From NCBI GenBank assembly GCA_017303975.1, contig JAFLBG010000007.1, positions 42,217 through 106,216 of the forward strand: a stretch of 64,000 nucleotides of DNA, written 5' to 3'. The notes beneath the pieces were generated by a model. The model searched no databases. It was not told the origin of the DNA and was given only the letters and a program-made list of their open reading frames with translations. Below, one piece after another: positions 47,789-57,034 of the stretch. The DNA comes from Bacteroidota bacterium. Its GTDB lineage: Bacteria > Bacteroidota > Bacteroidia > JAFLBG01. The stretch's first letter is position 1. Each line of letters begins with the position of its first letter. The position numbers and the translations under genes were made by a program.

Positions 47789-48778
47789 ATGAAGATAAAA
47801 ATGAAAAAAAAATTACTGGTGATTGTTGCTTTAGGACTGTTTAATGTACTGCAACTCAATGCGCAAACAATTTCTACATTCGAGAATCTTAGTCTTGCAA
47901 CCGATACTTTTTGGGATGGATCTAATCAAAGCGGAGGGTTTGCATCCGGAAATGCCTATTTCCCTAATTTTTGGGATACCGCTTGGGGGGGCTACTGGTC
48001 AACCGGATGGGCACTCTCAACAAAATATGATACTACAACAGCACCGTCTGATTTTTATACGCAATTGTATTCTTGCAAAGAGGACAGTGCGTATATCTCT
48101 AAAACTTTTGCCATCGGAACTATCGATGCAAAAGTAAAATTGACAGGTAATGCAATAGGTAAAGTTGTGGATGGTTTTTATATTACTAACTCTACATATG
48201 CTTTCAATAGCATGAAATTAGGCGATTTTCTTGGAAAAAAATTTGGAGGTGTTTCCGGGAATGACCCCGATTGGTTTAAGTTGGTTGTTTATAAATATTA
48301 CCAAGGAAGCTTGTCAACCAATGATAGTGTGGAGTTCTATTTAGCGGATTTTCGTTTTTCAACTAATAGTCAAGATTATATTGTAGATAGTTGGACATGG
48401 GTAGATTTAAAGAGCTTAGGGAATTGTGATAGTTTGTCCTTTGTACTTTCATCATCCGATAATAATATTGTTGGAATGAATACTCCGGGATATTTTTGTA
48501 TAGATAATTTTACCACTACTGATAGTCCTTTATCTTATTCTAAAGTAGAGCAACCTGTTTTTGCTTTGTATCCTAATCCAACCAATGGATTGTTTACAGT
48601 GAAAGGTAAGTTGAAAATCGATCAAATTTTTGTGCGAACTGTTTTTGGTAAAATTATTTTTAGCGATTCTACTGTTTCCTCCGAAACCATCGATTTAACA
48701 GCTTTTGATGCAGGAGTGTATTTGGTAGAAATAATTTCAGAGGGTAAAAGTACAATACAAAAAATGTATAAATTCTAA
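47789..48778 (+). CDS. DUF4465-like protein with T9SS sorting domain, B12 operon
   Basis: The 329-residue precursor has a signal peptide ending QLNAQ, then TFENLSLATDTFWDGSNQSGGFASGNAYFPNFWD and WSTGWALSTKYDT, the pattern of DUF4465 proteins, with DWFKLVVYKYYQG and YIVDSWTWVDL later. The end (VFALYPNPTNGLFTVKG ... FDAGVYLVEIISEG ... IQKMYKF) is a type A sorting domain. It lies three bases after btuB, so expression is B12-controlled. Role inferred: surface binding of cobalamin or of its carriers. Confidence 0.85.
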   Translation: MKIKMKKKLLVIVALGLFNVLQLNAQTISTFENLSLATDTFWDGSNQSGGFASGNAYFPNFWDTAWGGYWSTGWALSTKYDTTTAPSDFYTQLYSCKEDSAYISKTFAIGTIDAKVKLTGNAIGKVVDGFYITNSTYAFNSMKLGDFLGKKFGGVSGNDPDWFKLVVYKYYQGSLSTNDSVEFYLADFRFSTNSQDYIVDSWTWVDLKSLGNCDSLSFVLSSSDNNIVGMNTPGYFCIDNFTTTDSPLSYSKVEQPVFALYPNPTNGLFTVKGKLKIDQIFVRTVFGKIIFSDSTVSSETIDLTAFDAGVYLVEIISEGKSTIQKMYKF

Positions 48779-48782
48779 GCCG

Positions 48783-49763
48783 ATGTGTAAATTTAAATTT
48801 GTAGCTGTTGTGTTTTGTAGTGTTGTTGCTTCTTGCGCTGCGCAGTATGCTCCCGCGGTTGGAATACCGGGAACTACAGCAATGCATAAGGATAGCTCCC
48901 TGTTTGTTGGCTGGGCAACAAATTGCACAATTCAGCCTGGATTTCAAGATATATCGTCAGTGTCGCTTGGATATGCAGCTGCGGGTGATAGCTCTTTTGC
49001 GGTAGGTGTTGCGGGAGCAAATGCAACGGTTAGTCTTGGAGATGGAGGCGCTGCTACGGTTACATTTATGCAGCCAATTTTTAATGGACAAGGATTTGAT
49101 TTTGCAGTATTTGAAAACTCGTTTAGTGATTCTTTTTTAGAGTTGGCGTTTGTAGAGGTGAGTTCTGATGGTACTAATTATTTTAGATTTCCTTCGCATT
49201 CGCTCACTGATACTACAACGCAGGTTGGTACATTTGGAACACTGGACCCTACTAAAATTAATAACCTAGCCGGAAAATATCGTGCGATGTATGGAACACC
49301 CTTTGATTTGGAAGAACTGCCTGACACTAACTTGCTCGATAAAAATTCGATCACACATGTTCGTATTGTTGATGTGGTTGGCAGTGTCAATGCAATGTAT
49401 GCATCCTATGATAGTTATGGAAATAAAGTAAATGATCCTTGGCCAACGCCCTTCCCTTCCGGAGGATTTGATTTAGATGCGGTTGGAGTTATACACCAGA
49501 AAGGAACAGGTTTGTTTGATAGTAATGCAAATGAGGTTATAGTTATTGAAATTCGTAATTCTCAAATCGCAATTAATCTGAAAGATGAGAATAGTTATGT
49601 GCAGGTTGTACTTACCGATGTATTGGCAAGAGAAATTTATTCGTTTGTATTCTATGATACTTCGTTTATTGAAATTCCTTTGAGTACGCTTGTTAGCGGT
49701 ATTAATTGCATTACTGTTATTTCTGACAAAGATATTGTTACAAAAAAAATTAATTTAAATTGA
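48783..49763 (+). CDS. Cell-surface protein of the B12 operon with a degenerate T9SS-like C-terminus
   Basis: The 326-residue precursor has a hydrophobic N-terminus with VVASCAAQ; the Cys might be a lipobox or lie at a signal peptidase site. The body has YAPAVGIPGTTAMHKDSS, SVSLGYAAAGDSSFAVGVAG, DFAVFENSFSDSFLELAFVEVSSDG and GFDLDAVGVIHQ, a conserved surface-protein family seen near BtuB in Bacteroidota. The last 70 residues (VVLTDVLAREIYSF ... VSGINCITVISDK ... KKINLN) resemble a sorting domain lacking the PNP motif. It is four bases after the DUF4465-like gene. Function probably cobalamin capture; inferred from context. Confidence 0.8.
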   Translation: MCKFKFVAVVFCSVVASCAAQYAPAVGIPGTTAMHKDSSLFVGWATNCTIQPGFQDISSVSLGYAAAGDSSFAVGVAGANATVSLGDGGAATVTFMQPIFNGQGFDFAVFENSFSDSFLELAFVEVSSDGTNYFRFPSHSLTDTTTQVGTFGTLDPTKINNLAGKYRAMYGTPFDLEELPDTNLLDKNSITHVRIVDVVGSVNAMYASYDSYGNKVNDPWPTPFPSGGFDLDAVGVIHQKGTGLFDSNANEVIVIEIRNSQIAINLKDENSYVQVVLTDVLAREIYSFVFYDTSFIEIPLSTLVSGINCITVISDKDIVTKKINLN

Positions 49764-50785
49764 AGACAGTTCTAATTTTTTTATTTCTACTCATTTTCAC
49801 GTCTTGTAGGAAAGAGATAGAGCCTATTCAACTAGACTCAACTCCCATTAAGCAAGGCGATGGAGTATTTATTTGTAACGAGGGGAATTTTCAGTTTGGA
49901 AATTCTAAGGTGGGACATTATAATTACAGTACTGGTGTGTATCAGCAAGATTTATATAGAGTTGTGAATGGTGTTCCACTTGGCGATGTTTGCCAAAGCA
50001 TGGTCCAGCACAACGATAGAATATATGTGGTGGTAAACAATTCCGGTAAGATAGAAGTTGTAAATGCTAGCGATTTTAAATCCCTTGCTACTATTTCTGG
50101 ATTTGTTTCGCCACGCTATATGTGCGTTGTTTCTTCTTCTAAAGCCTATGTAACGGACTTGTATTCCAATAAAATTGCGATTGTTAATTTACTATCAAAT
50201 ACAATAACAGGTTACATCAGCTGCCCCGGTTGGACAGAAGAACTTTTATTTTTTAATAACGAAGTGTATGTTACAAATTATACAAGAGGAAAAGTTTATG
50301 TTGTTAATCCAACAACGGATGCGTTGCAAGATAGCATTGTTGTTGCAAAAGGAGCCAACAGTTTGGTGCTTGACAAAAATTCTAATCTGTGGGTGATGTG
50401 CTCCGGAGAAGCTACCACTAGTACAGTTTCCGCCTTGTATAAAATAAATTCAGCCAATCATCAAACTGTAACTACATTAGTTTTTCCTAGTCAAGTAGAT
50501 AGTCCTTTTCGGCTTTCCATCAATGCGTCTAAAGACACGCTCTTTTATTTGAACACACACGTATTTAAGCTCGATATAAATTCTACTTCTGTTTCATCTA
50601 CTCCCTTTATTAATTCTATTGGGAGTTTTTATGGGTTGAAAATTAATCCTTATGACAATACTATTTGGGTGGCTGATGCCATTGATTACATACAGAACGG
50701 AAAAGTATATACATACAATACATCCGGCATCTTGCAACACACAATTTCTGTAGGAATTATTCCCTCAGACTTTTTGTTTTACTAG
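49760..50785 (+). CDS. YncE-type propeller lipoprotein, BtuG-like cobalamin-binding candidate
   Basis: The 341-residue precursor begins at TTG 49760, overlapping the TGA of the previous gene by four bases (TTGA). This start gives a clean lipoprotein signal (MKTVLIFLFLLIFTSC, Cys 16), and no ATG fits. The rest is a seven-bladed propeller pattern (GDGVFICNEGNF, SMVQHNDRIYVVVNNSGKIEVV, RYMCVVSSSKAYVTDLYSNKI, EELLFFNNEVYVTNYTRGKVYV, YDNTIWVADAIDY). Bacteroides BtuG, a surface B12-binding lipoprotein that caps BtuB, has this fold, so the operon position makes the same role likely. Confidence 0.85.
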   Translation: MKTVLIFLFLLIFTSCRKEIEPIQLDSTPIKQGDGVFICNEGNFQFGNSKVGHYNYSTGVYQQDLYRVVNGVPLGDVCQSMVQHNDRIYVVVNNSGKIEVVNASDFKSLATISGFVSPRYMCVVSSSKAYVTDLYSNKIAIVNLLSNTITGYISCPGWTEELLFFNNEVYVTNYTRGKVYVVNPTTDALQDSIVVAKGANSLVLDKNSNLWVMCSGEATTSTVSALYKINSANHQTVTTLVFPSQVDSPFRLSINASKDTLFYLNTHVFKLDINSTSVSSTPFINSIGSFYGLKINPYDNTIWVADAIDYIQNGKVYTYNTSGILQHTISVGIIPSDFLFY

Positions 50786-50797
50786 TTATTTTTAAAA

Positions 50798-53700
50798 TTA
50801 AAAGAATGCTCTCACTTGAACGTTTCCGGTGTGAATAGGTTTATTCCCCTGTGTTTTACGACCATCGTATAAAATGTTTACTTGAACATTGTTCGATACG
50901 TTTTGTTGGTAAGATAATCCCCATGTGGTGTTTTCTCCAATGCGCAGTCCTTCTAACATTTCAAATGAAATAGGCGTGTTTTCTAAATCATTGTAAGAAA
51001 TAAAAATGTAATTAAACTTTCCGGAAAGGCTTGCTTTGCTAAGTATATTATAACGTGCATCTAGCCCTATATCTTGCAATAATACCTGTTGATTTCCTAA
51101 ATCTTTTGCATTTTTTTTAGCACTGTATTTATAACTTGCAGTTATTCTGAAATTTGTATTAGGCTGAAAACTTAATTGGGGTGATGTTTCTGCAACATTT
51201 ATATGGTAGTTTCTATTGCTGAAAAATTCCGAATTCGTTGTTTTTGTTCCTGTTTTGTTTACAACGATTAATGTAAATTTATTGGTAAAATTCCATCGAA
51301 TGCGTGTATCTGTTGAGGATGTTGATCTCCATTCTGTTCCGTTTGTTAGTAGTGTTTGATTTCTTACGTCTTGATAGGTAATATCAATCCCCCATGTAGG
51401 ATTTGTTTGATTGAAAAATGTTGTGTTACGTAATAATGAGTTTGTTGTAAGTAATGAGGAGTCTTTGTCTGCATCAACAAATGGATTGTATGCCAACAAT
51501 GTGTTTTTTGTAGCAGTTTTTTTATCAATTCTATATATTGTTTGATTAGAAAATAATGCAATAAATTTTTTCATTCCTTTTTTTGAACTCCAAATTGCTG
51601 CAGGCATAATATTTACAGATTGGCTAAATTGTTGCTGATAAGTGCGTACATACTTGTTAGTAGGTGTAAATACTTTTATATATTTTGCTTGATCGTTAAA
51701 TACCGCTATCTCAAATTCATTCAGCTCTTTAATTCCATTGCTGTTATAGTCTATCCAACTGTAGTTCCCTTGCCCCGGGGCAACTTCCAGGTAAGAAAAT
51801 TCTCTTTGCAGTTCTAACCCCGAACCAATTTCATAGAATGTAGCTGTTGTAAAAAAGCCTTTTTTAATTCTTGCATTGTGTTCTATTCGTGTAGTAAGCG
51901 TGTTGTCGGGTTTTATGGCTGTTGTTGTGGTGTCAAGAATAGAAAGCTTCCGCAAGGTGCTTATTCCGGATAGATTGTGGTTAACGGATTTAATAAAGAC
52001 AAATTTTCCTGAAAAAACTTCTGCAAATGTAGATTTAGTAAATGCTGTATTGCGTGCGTAATAGTCCCACCTTTGTTTGTAGGCTAATTCAAAACTTCTT
52101 TTGCTTGTATCTGGCGATTGTATGTAAGGCTCTACTTCGTAGAAATAGAAGCTGTTTGCAAGCAGCGTGTCTTTCAGTGTAGATTTAAAACTTTCACTTT
52201 TTTCAAAAAGTCCGCGCACTCCAATGTTGGCGTATTTGCTTTTCCCTGTGGCATAGCCAATAGTTCTGATAAATGCAGATGGATTTTTTGCAGACACATC
52301 TAGCTTGTTTGCCGAAACAGACGTTTGTACAAAGTGATTACTTTCTTTAAATAGAAAATCTTGTTTTATGCCTCGGTAATCCGGACCATTGAAAAAAGAG
52401 TTAAATGTGTAGTTCGCTAATACATTTTTTTTAGTTGCTTCTATTCCTGTGGTGATCCAATGTTGTTCATAGTTTGATGCTGTTATAGACAATCTATTCC
52501 AATCTCTTTCAAATTCAACTGGTCGGTATCTTTCTATTGGAGTAAATGTTTTTTCAGTGTATTCATAACTTAGTAGTGGTTTAAATAGCCAATGTTTAAA
52601 GCTATTTGCAGAGTCAATTGATGCTTTTTGAAATGTCCCTTTATAGCTAATTTTTAGCGCTTTCCCCCAATCATCATTCGAATTAATAGATGAAAATGTA
52701 TTGATGTCATTTTTACTGAGGGCGCCTTCTATAGCAATAGAGCCGCCTGTTGTTAATTTGTGGTCGAAGGTAGAAACCAAAAATTGTTTTTGTTTTGGTG
52801 TAATTAGCGGAATAATTGGCTCGAAAGAACCTCTGCGCAAACCAGTAATTGTATCTGGCATTATCCATCTAAAAACCCTGCCATTTGCACTAGATTGTAT
52901 TTGCTCGTAATTCCCGTTACCTGCGCCAACAAAGGAAAATGTTAAACGGTATTTTGCTTTTTCGGAATTGGTTGAATAAACATAAACCGCATTAAATAGT
53001 TGTGAGCCAATTACAGAATCTTTTTTTTCATAGAATACTTCGCTGTTGTTGAATGCTGCACTGTCTATGCCCGAGGTTATTGCTTTGCTAAGTGTATCGC
53101 CAATTTGTGAAAGCAAAAGTTTTTCGTTTGAGCTCAGCTCCTGTTGCAAAGGTTGATTCTTGTTGTCTTGTTCAGAAAAAAAGTGAATTCCAATTTTTGT
53201 TTTACTAAACTCTAATTCATCACCCAAATAGAATAACGAGCGTGCATAATTTTTATCCGCATATTGAAACTCCACAACAATCCGTTTGTCTTTGGTAATT
53301 TGTCGTTTTGCTGTAAATGTAATTTCTGCGGTGTTGTAGTCAACAATGTAATCGTTTTCTTGCCCACGTTTTAAGAGCTCTCCATCTATATAAACATTTT
53401 CTGTGCCTGATAGCACAATAATGAATGGCTCGTTTTCTGCACCTTGTAGCCTGTATGGGCCTTGATTGCTTTCTATTCCTTGCAATTTAAATCTCGAAAA
53501 TTTACCTCTGGAAACCGCTCCGGTAGCTGTAATAGTATTGTTTATTTTTTTTTGTTCAGTGCCTAAGTTTGTTTTGTTGCTAAAATTTAGCCCTTGCGCT
53601 TTTTTATTAAAATTTAAAAAATAACTGTTGGGTCTGCTCATTGGAAAATCACCCACAATCAATTTAGAAGTTTTGTCGGATAATTGCATGTAAACTCTGT

Positions 53701-54298
53701 CAAAGTCTTGCAGTTGCTGTGTACTTCCATCTGGCTGAATTGGAATATTATTATCTGTTGCTGCCAAAGCAATGTCAATGTTTTCGGTAAGTTTGCCTGA
53801 AACCTGTAAGTTTAAAGAAGAATTGACAACCACATCTTGATTATTTCCAAACGATATCCCTCTTGCAATGCTGCCGTTCTTAGAAAGCCCATCGTTCTTA
53901 AAAATATCATTGCCATTTTCTGGTGAAGTTGTTTCGAAGCTAAATGGATTTCTGCTTTCTGCTCTTTTGATTACGTAATTGTCTAACGTTTTGTGATAGT
54001 ATGGTTTCGAAAAATTGATAGGAAATGTTTTGTAATATACGTTGAATGTATCGCTAGGAATATTCTTTTTTTTTAGTAGAATAAGTTTTGCCTCTGCGTA
54101 ATTTACTTTGTACAAAGCGCTATCTAGTTTGCCATTCTTCCCCGTTATATAAAAGCTGCCGGGAATAATACTTAGTGAATCTAGTTGCAGTGTATCCGAA
54201 GAAAAAAATATATTCTTACTCTTTTTTGTTGAATTGGTTTGAGAGTAGGTAATAGTAGATATAAAAAGAAAAAAAACAAGCAGCTTGCGCACGTCCAT
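50798..54298 (-). CDS. Large putative outer membrane beta-barrel protein
   Basis: A 1166-residue precursor with a signal peptide (MDVRKLLVFFLFISTITYSQ). Residues 110-240 contain NGSIARGISFGNNQDVVVN, GKLTENIDIALAATD and DFDRVYMQLSDKTSKLIVGD, a pattern suggesting a periplasmic or plug-like region. A segment VYIDGELLKRGQENDYIVDY follows, and the rest alternates polar and aromatic residues as in a large barrel, ending VQVRAFF with a terminal Phe. It is a conserved Bacteroidota type without known function to my recognition; the strand-rich size recalls SprA but no assignment is made. It is convergent with the B12 operon, 12 bp apart. Confidence 0.75.
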   Translation of the reverse strand: MDVRKLLVFFLFISTITYSQTNSTKKSKNIFFSSDTLQLDSLSIIPGSFYITGKNGKLDSALYKVNYAEAKLILLKKKNIPSDTFNVYYKTFPINFSKPYYHKTLDNYVIKRAESRNPFSFETTSPENGNDIFKNDGLSKNGSIARGISFGNNQDVVVNSSLNLQVSGKLTENIDIALAATDNNIPIQPDGSTQQLQDFDRVYMQLSDKTSKLIVGDFPMSRPNSYFLNFNKKAQGLNFSNKTNLGTEQKKINNTITATGAVSRGKFSRFKLQGIESNQGPYRLQGAENEPFIIVLSGTENVYIDGELLKRGQENDYIVDYNTAEITFTAKRQITKDKRIVVEFQYADKNYARSLFYLGDELEFSKTKIGIHFFSEQDNKNQPLQQELSSNEKLLLSQIGDTLSKAITSGIDSAAFNNSEVFYEKKDSVIGSQLFNAVYVYSTNSEKAKYRLTFSFVGAGNGNYEQIQSSANGRVFRWIMPDTITGLRRGSFEPIIPLITPKQKQFLVSTFDHKLTTGGSIAIEGALSKNDINTFSSINSNDDWGKALKISYKGTFQKASIDSANSFKHWLFKPLLSYEYTEKTFTPIERYRPVEFERDWNRLSITASNYEQHWITTGIEATKKNVLANYTFNSFFNGPDYRGIKQDFLFKESNHFVQTSVSANKLDVSAKNPSAFIRTIGYATGKSKYANIGVRGLFEKSESFKSTLKDTLLANSFYFYEVEPYIQSPDTSKRSFELAYKQRWDYYARNTAFTKSTFAEVFSGKFVFIKSVNHNLSGISTLRKLSILDTTTTAIKPDNTLTTRIEHNARIKKGFFTTATFYEIGSGLELQREFSYLEVAPGQGNYSWIDYNSNGIKELNEFEIAVFNDQAKYIKVFTPTNKYVRTYQQQFSQSVNIMPAAIWSSKKGMKKFIALFSNQTIYRIDKKTATKNTLLAYNPFVDADKDSSLLTTNSLLRNTTFFNQTNPTWGIDITYQDVRNQTLLTNGTEWRSTSSTDTRIRWNFTNKFTLIVVNKTGTKTTNSEFFSNRNYHINVAETSPQLSFQPNTNFRITASYKYSAKKNAKDLGNQQVLLQDIGLDARYNILSKASLSGKFNYIFISYNDLENTPISFEMLEGLRIGENTTWGLSYQQNVSNNVQVNILYDGRKTQGNKPIHTGNVQVRAFF

Positions 54299-54330
54299 TT
54301 ACAAATATAGATAACGAATACAGATTGTTT

Positions 54331-54522
54331 TTATTTTTGTTTGTAGCAATAAATTTCTTTCGGATACGAATCAACTATCGTTAGTTCGCAAAAAAAATTG
54401 GTTAAGTAATACGTGTGTGTTTCGGTATTTTTTGTTTTACTTGTGGATGTAAGTTTCCCAATCTTTTTTAGAAAGATAATTTTAGTCTCGAAATCTAAAC
54501 GAATAAATGTATCAAACTCCAT
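54331..54522 (-). CDS. Small hypothetical protein
   Basis: A 63-residue protein (FDTFIRLDFETKIIFLKKIG ... YYLTNFFCELTIVDSYPKEI) with alternating hydrophobic and charged residues. Small Bacteroidota proteins with a similar layout (a short helical start, a turn, then a YxLxxFFVEV-like strand) exist, which supports it as a real gene. No signal peptide. It lies 32 bp upstream of the large outer membrane protein gene on the same strand and may be cotranscribed. Confidence 0.55.
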   Translation of the reverse strand: MEFDTFIRLDFETKIIFLKKIGKLTSTSKTKNTETHTYYLTNFFCELTIVDSYPKEIYCYKQK

Positions 54523-54651
54523 AATAATTGGATAGTTATCTCACATCAAAAATAGATTTCCTTTTTTAACTCAACCTCTTTTTTTTATTTTCTTGAAAAT
54601 GAGTCAATTGCAGTGTGCTATAACGTGTAAATACCCATTTTGCTTTTAAAG

Positions 54652-54682
54652 TTGACTTTACAATCAAATTACATTAAATTTG
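54652..54682 (+). promoter_or_regulatory. Promoter of the lipase-like T9SS cargo gene
   Basis: TTG (54652-54654), a 20-bp spacer and TAAATTTG (54675-54682), an exact -7 match, 23 bp before the ATG at 54706. One of the best matches to the Bacteroidota promoter in the window. Confidence 0.75.
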
Positions 54683-54705
54683 TGGCAACCTAACCGAATG
54701 AAAGT

Positions 54706-57018
54706 ATGAATAATTGTTTTACTGTTGCGCCTATGCGCAACTTTCGTCAAGTAATATGCTCATTGGCACTATTACTTTTCTCTTTTCTAAACGCCTTTTC
54801 CAACAACTATAAGGTTGTTCTTTTACCAAATCCTAATTCCGGCTCAAGTTATTTGCATTATGGTTGCAAAGACAAAACAACCCCATCGGATAGTATTGCA
54901 AACGTTGGCACTATATTATATGGGAAAGTGCCTGCTAATCCTAAGCCTTGGCTAATGGTGTTTGTTCATGGTTTTGCCTCATCAGCAAATACTATGATTG
55001 GCAACTTTTATAAAGAAGCCTATAACGATGGATACAGAACCGCTTTTATTCAACTTGATCCATATTCTCCTTCTTCTTACAACTCTAATATTTTGCAACA
55101 AGCAATTTTAAAACTTGCGCAGGACCATAATTTCACTGATTTATCTACCTATTTCCATTCTAGAATAATTATGGTGTGCCACAGCAAAGGCGGATTAGAT
55201 ACCGATTTAACGCTTTTCAAAATGGCCCAAGCCAATCCGAATTATCCACAGTTAATAAAGCGTGTATTTCCAATCAGTTCTCCTTTTTGGGGAACAAATA
55301 CAGCTAGTTTAGGTTTGAGCTTTGGTCCGCTATTACAACTTTTCCCTGGAGATCCTAATGCTATTGCCAATGGCGGAGCATTAAATAATCTTACAAATTC
55401 TTACATGCTGGCGCTTCGAAAAGCGATTGATATAAATGTGAATACCGCACAAAAATATACTAAATGTAAATTTGTTTCATTAAGAGGATGGTGCGCTGGT
55501 ACTGTAGAGTCGGGCATTGGAGACATAGCCTTACTTACCGCTGCCCATGCCGGTACTAATTATATTCCCTTTAAATATGGATATGGTACAAACTCGTTAC
55601 TGCCCCACATTTGGGCAATATATCCTATTTTGAACGATGGGGTAGTGCCTCTGCAATCATCTTTTCGTCCGGGAGGAATCGAAATGCCTAATTCACGGCT
55701 ATCTTTAGGTACACGCTTTAATCACTTTATGGTTGTGCCACGACAATGGAATACAATCGACTCCTACATAACAAACAATGTTAGTAGTGCTGATGATGGG
55801 TATACGTGTTTTAATTACGGAACAAATTTTTATCAAGGATATGACGATAATTCAGGCTCCTACCAAGGTTTTTATATGCCTAATGATAAAATAAATTATT
55901 TTACTAGGTGGTATTATTATTTGCAGTGCAATACTCCGTCTTTCTATAAAACAGCTCCGGAAAATGCCGATTCTACAGCCATTCCGGATAATGCAATTGC
56001 TGGCGACTCTCAAAACGCTACGCCAATAAAATCAAATTATAGGTTGATGTACGACTTTGCATCCGCAGGTAAGTCTAAAAATTATTTTCATGTAGAGAAG
56101 GAAAATACATCTATAAAATTGGTTATTTATTCTCAAAGCGAAGATGTTCAGAATTCAATTGTTGTATCAAGCAAAGGCCAAGCTTATACCGGATTGTCTG
56201 ATATTGTGGTGTTAAATCAAAAGAAAGAAAATGGTCTTTATTTTGCCGAAATAAAAACATCTTCTTTGCCAATTGGTAAGTATTCATTACAGCACAATGG
56301 CGATTTTATGGCATTTGTACATTTTGAAAATGATAATGCTATAGAACTTGCTACCAAAGGAAATACCGGTTTTGAAGTAGAGTATTTCTCGGGCGAATTA
56401 ATCCGGTTGGTTTTAAAAACAAATTCAATTAGCGCAAACTCAATATCTGCAAACCTTAAGTTGTCGGGCGAATTGCCAGAAGAGTACTATACTGCAAATC
56501 AGCATGAAATAGCAGCGTTAAAAAATAAAGATATCCCCGTAGTTTTTTTTCCAACAGGAAATCCAAATGAATACGAATGTATAATCAATAAATATTTAAC
56601 ACCTGCCATATATAGCATATCTATTGATGTAGAGAATCAGTCGCTAAATTACGCTCGCTCCTTAGGGTACAGCTTTAGTGTATTGCCTAACGGAGATCAG
56701 CACGGTAGTCCTCTGTTAATTGAGAATGCATCTTTTGCTGCAAATACAAGCTTACGCAGTTTCCCAAATCCATTTAACGAAAGCACAACTATTGTGTTTT
56801 CCGGAGAAGAAAATAAAAACTACGAAGTTGTTATAACTGATATTGCAGGTAAGGAAGTATTTAATTCTGCTATTGGATTGCTGCAAGATGGCGTTTATCA
56901 GCTTACTTGGAAGGGTACCACTAATTCTAATGAAAAACTATCTAAAGGAGTTTATATTTGTAATGTTAAAGAAGATGGTACAGTTGTAACTCAGCCAATC
57001 AAACTAATTTTAAATTAA
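54706..57018 (+). CDS. T9SS-secreted alpha/beta hydrolase (lipase/esterase-like)
   Basis: The 770-residue precursor has a signal peptide (RQVICSLALLLFSFLNAFSN). The hydrolase domain has the oxyanion segment VFVHGFASSANT and the nucleophile elbow MVCHSKGGLDTDL with S160; the usual first Gly of GxSxG is Cys. ISSPFWGTNTASLG and ILNDGVVPLQS (probable acid region) recall triacylglycerol lipases. The middle part is beta-rich. The C-terminus is a sorting domain (LRSFPNPFNESTTIV ... SKGVYICNVKEDG ... PIKLILN). ATG 54706 suits the promoter; ATG 54733 would also leave a signal peptide. Substrate probably an ester lipid or polymer. Confidence 0.85.
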   Translation: MNNCFTVAPMRNFRQVICSLALLLFSFLNAFSNNYKVVLLPNPNSGSSYLHYGCKDKTTPSDSIANVGTILYGKVPANPKPWLMVFVHGFASSANTMIGNFYKEAYNDGYRTAFIQLDPYSPSSYNSNILQQAILKLAQDHNFTDLSTYFHSRIIMVCHSKGGLDTDLTLFKMAQANPNYPQLIKRVFPISSPFWGTNTASLGLSFGPLLQLFPGDPNAIANGGALNNLTNSYMLALRKAIDINVNTAQKYTKCKFVSLRGWCAGTVESGIGDIALLTAAHAGTNYIPFKYGYGTNSLLPHIWAIYPILNDGVVPLQSSFRPGGIEMPNSRLSLGTRFNHFMVVPRQWNTIDSYITNNVSSADDGYTCFNYGTNFYQGYDDNSGSYQGFYMPNDKINYFTRWYYYLQCNTPSFYKTAPENADSTAIPDNAIAGDSQNATPIKSNYRLMYDFASAGKSKNYFHVEKENTSIKLVIYSQSEDVQNSIVVSSKGQAYTGLSDIVVLNQKKENGLYFAEIKTSSLPIGKYSLQHNGDFMAFVHFENDNAIELATKGNTGFEVEYFSGELIRLVLKTNSISANSISANLKLSGELPEEYYTANQHEIAALKNKDIPVVFFPTGNPNEYECIINKYLTPAIYSISIDVENQSLNYARSLGYSFSVLPNGDQHGSPLLIENASFAANTSLRSFPNPFNESTTIVFSGEENKNYEVVITDIAGKEVFNSAIGLLQDGVYQLTWKGTTNSNEKLSKGVYICNVKEDGTVVTQPIKLILN

Positions 57019-57034
57019 TTGCCAAACATTGTCT

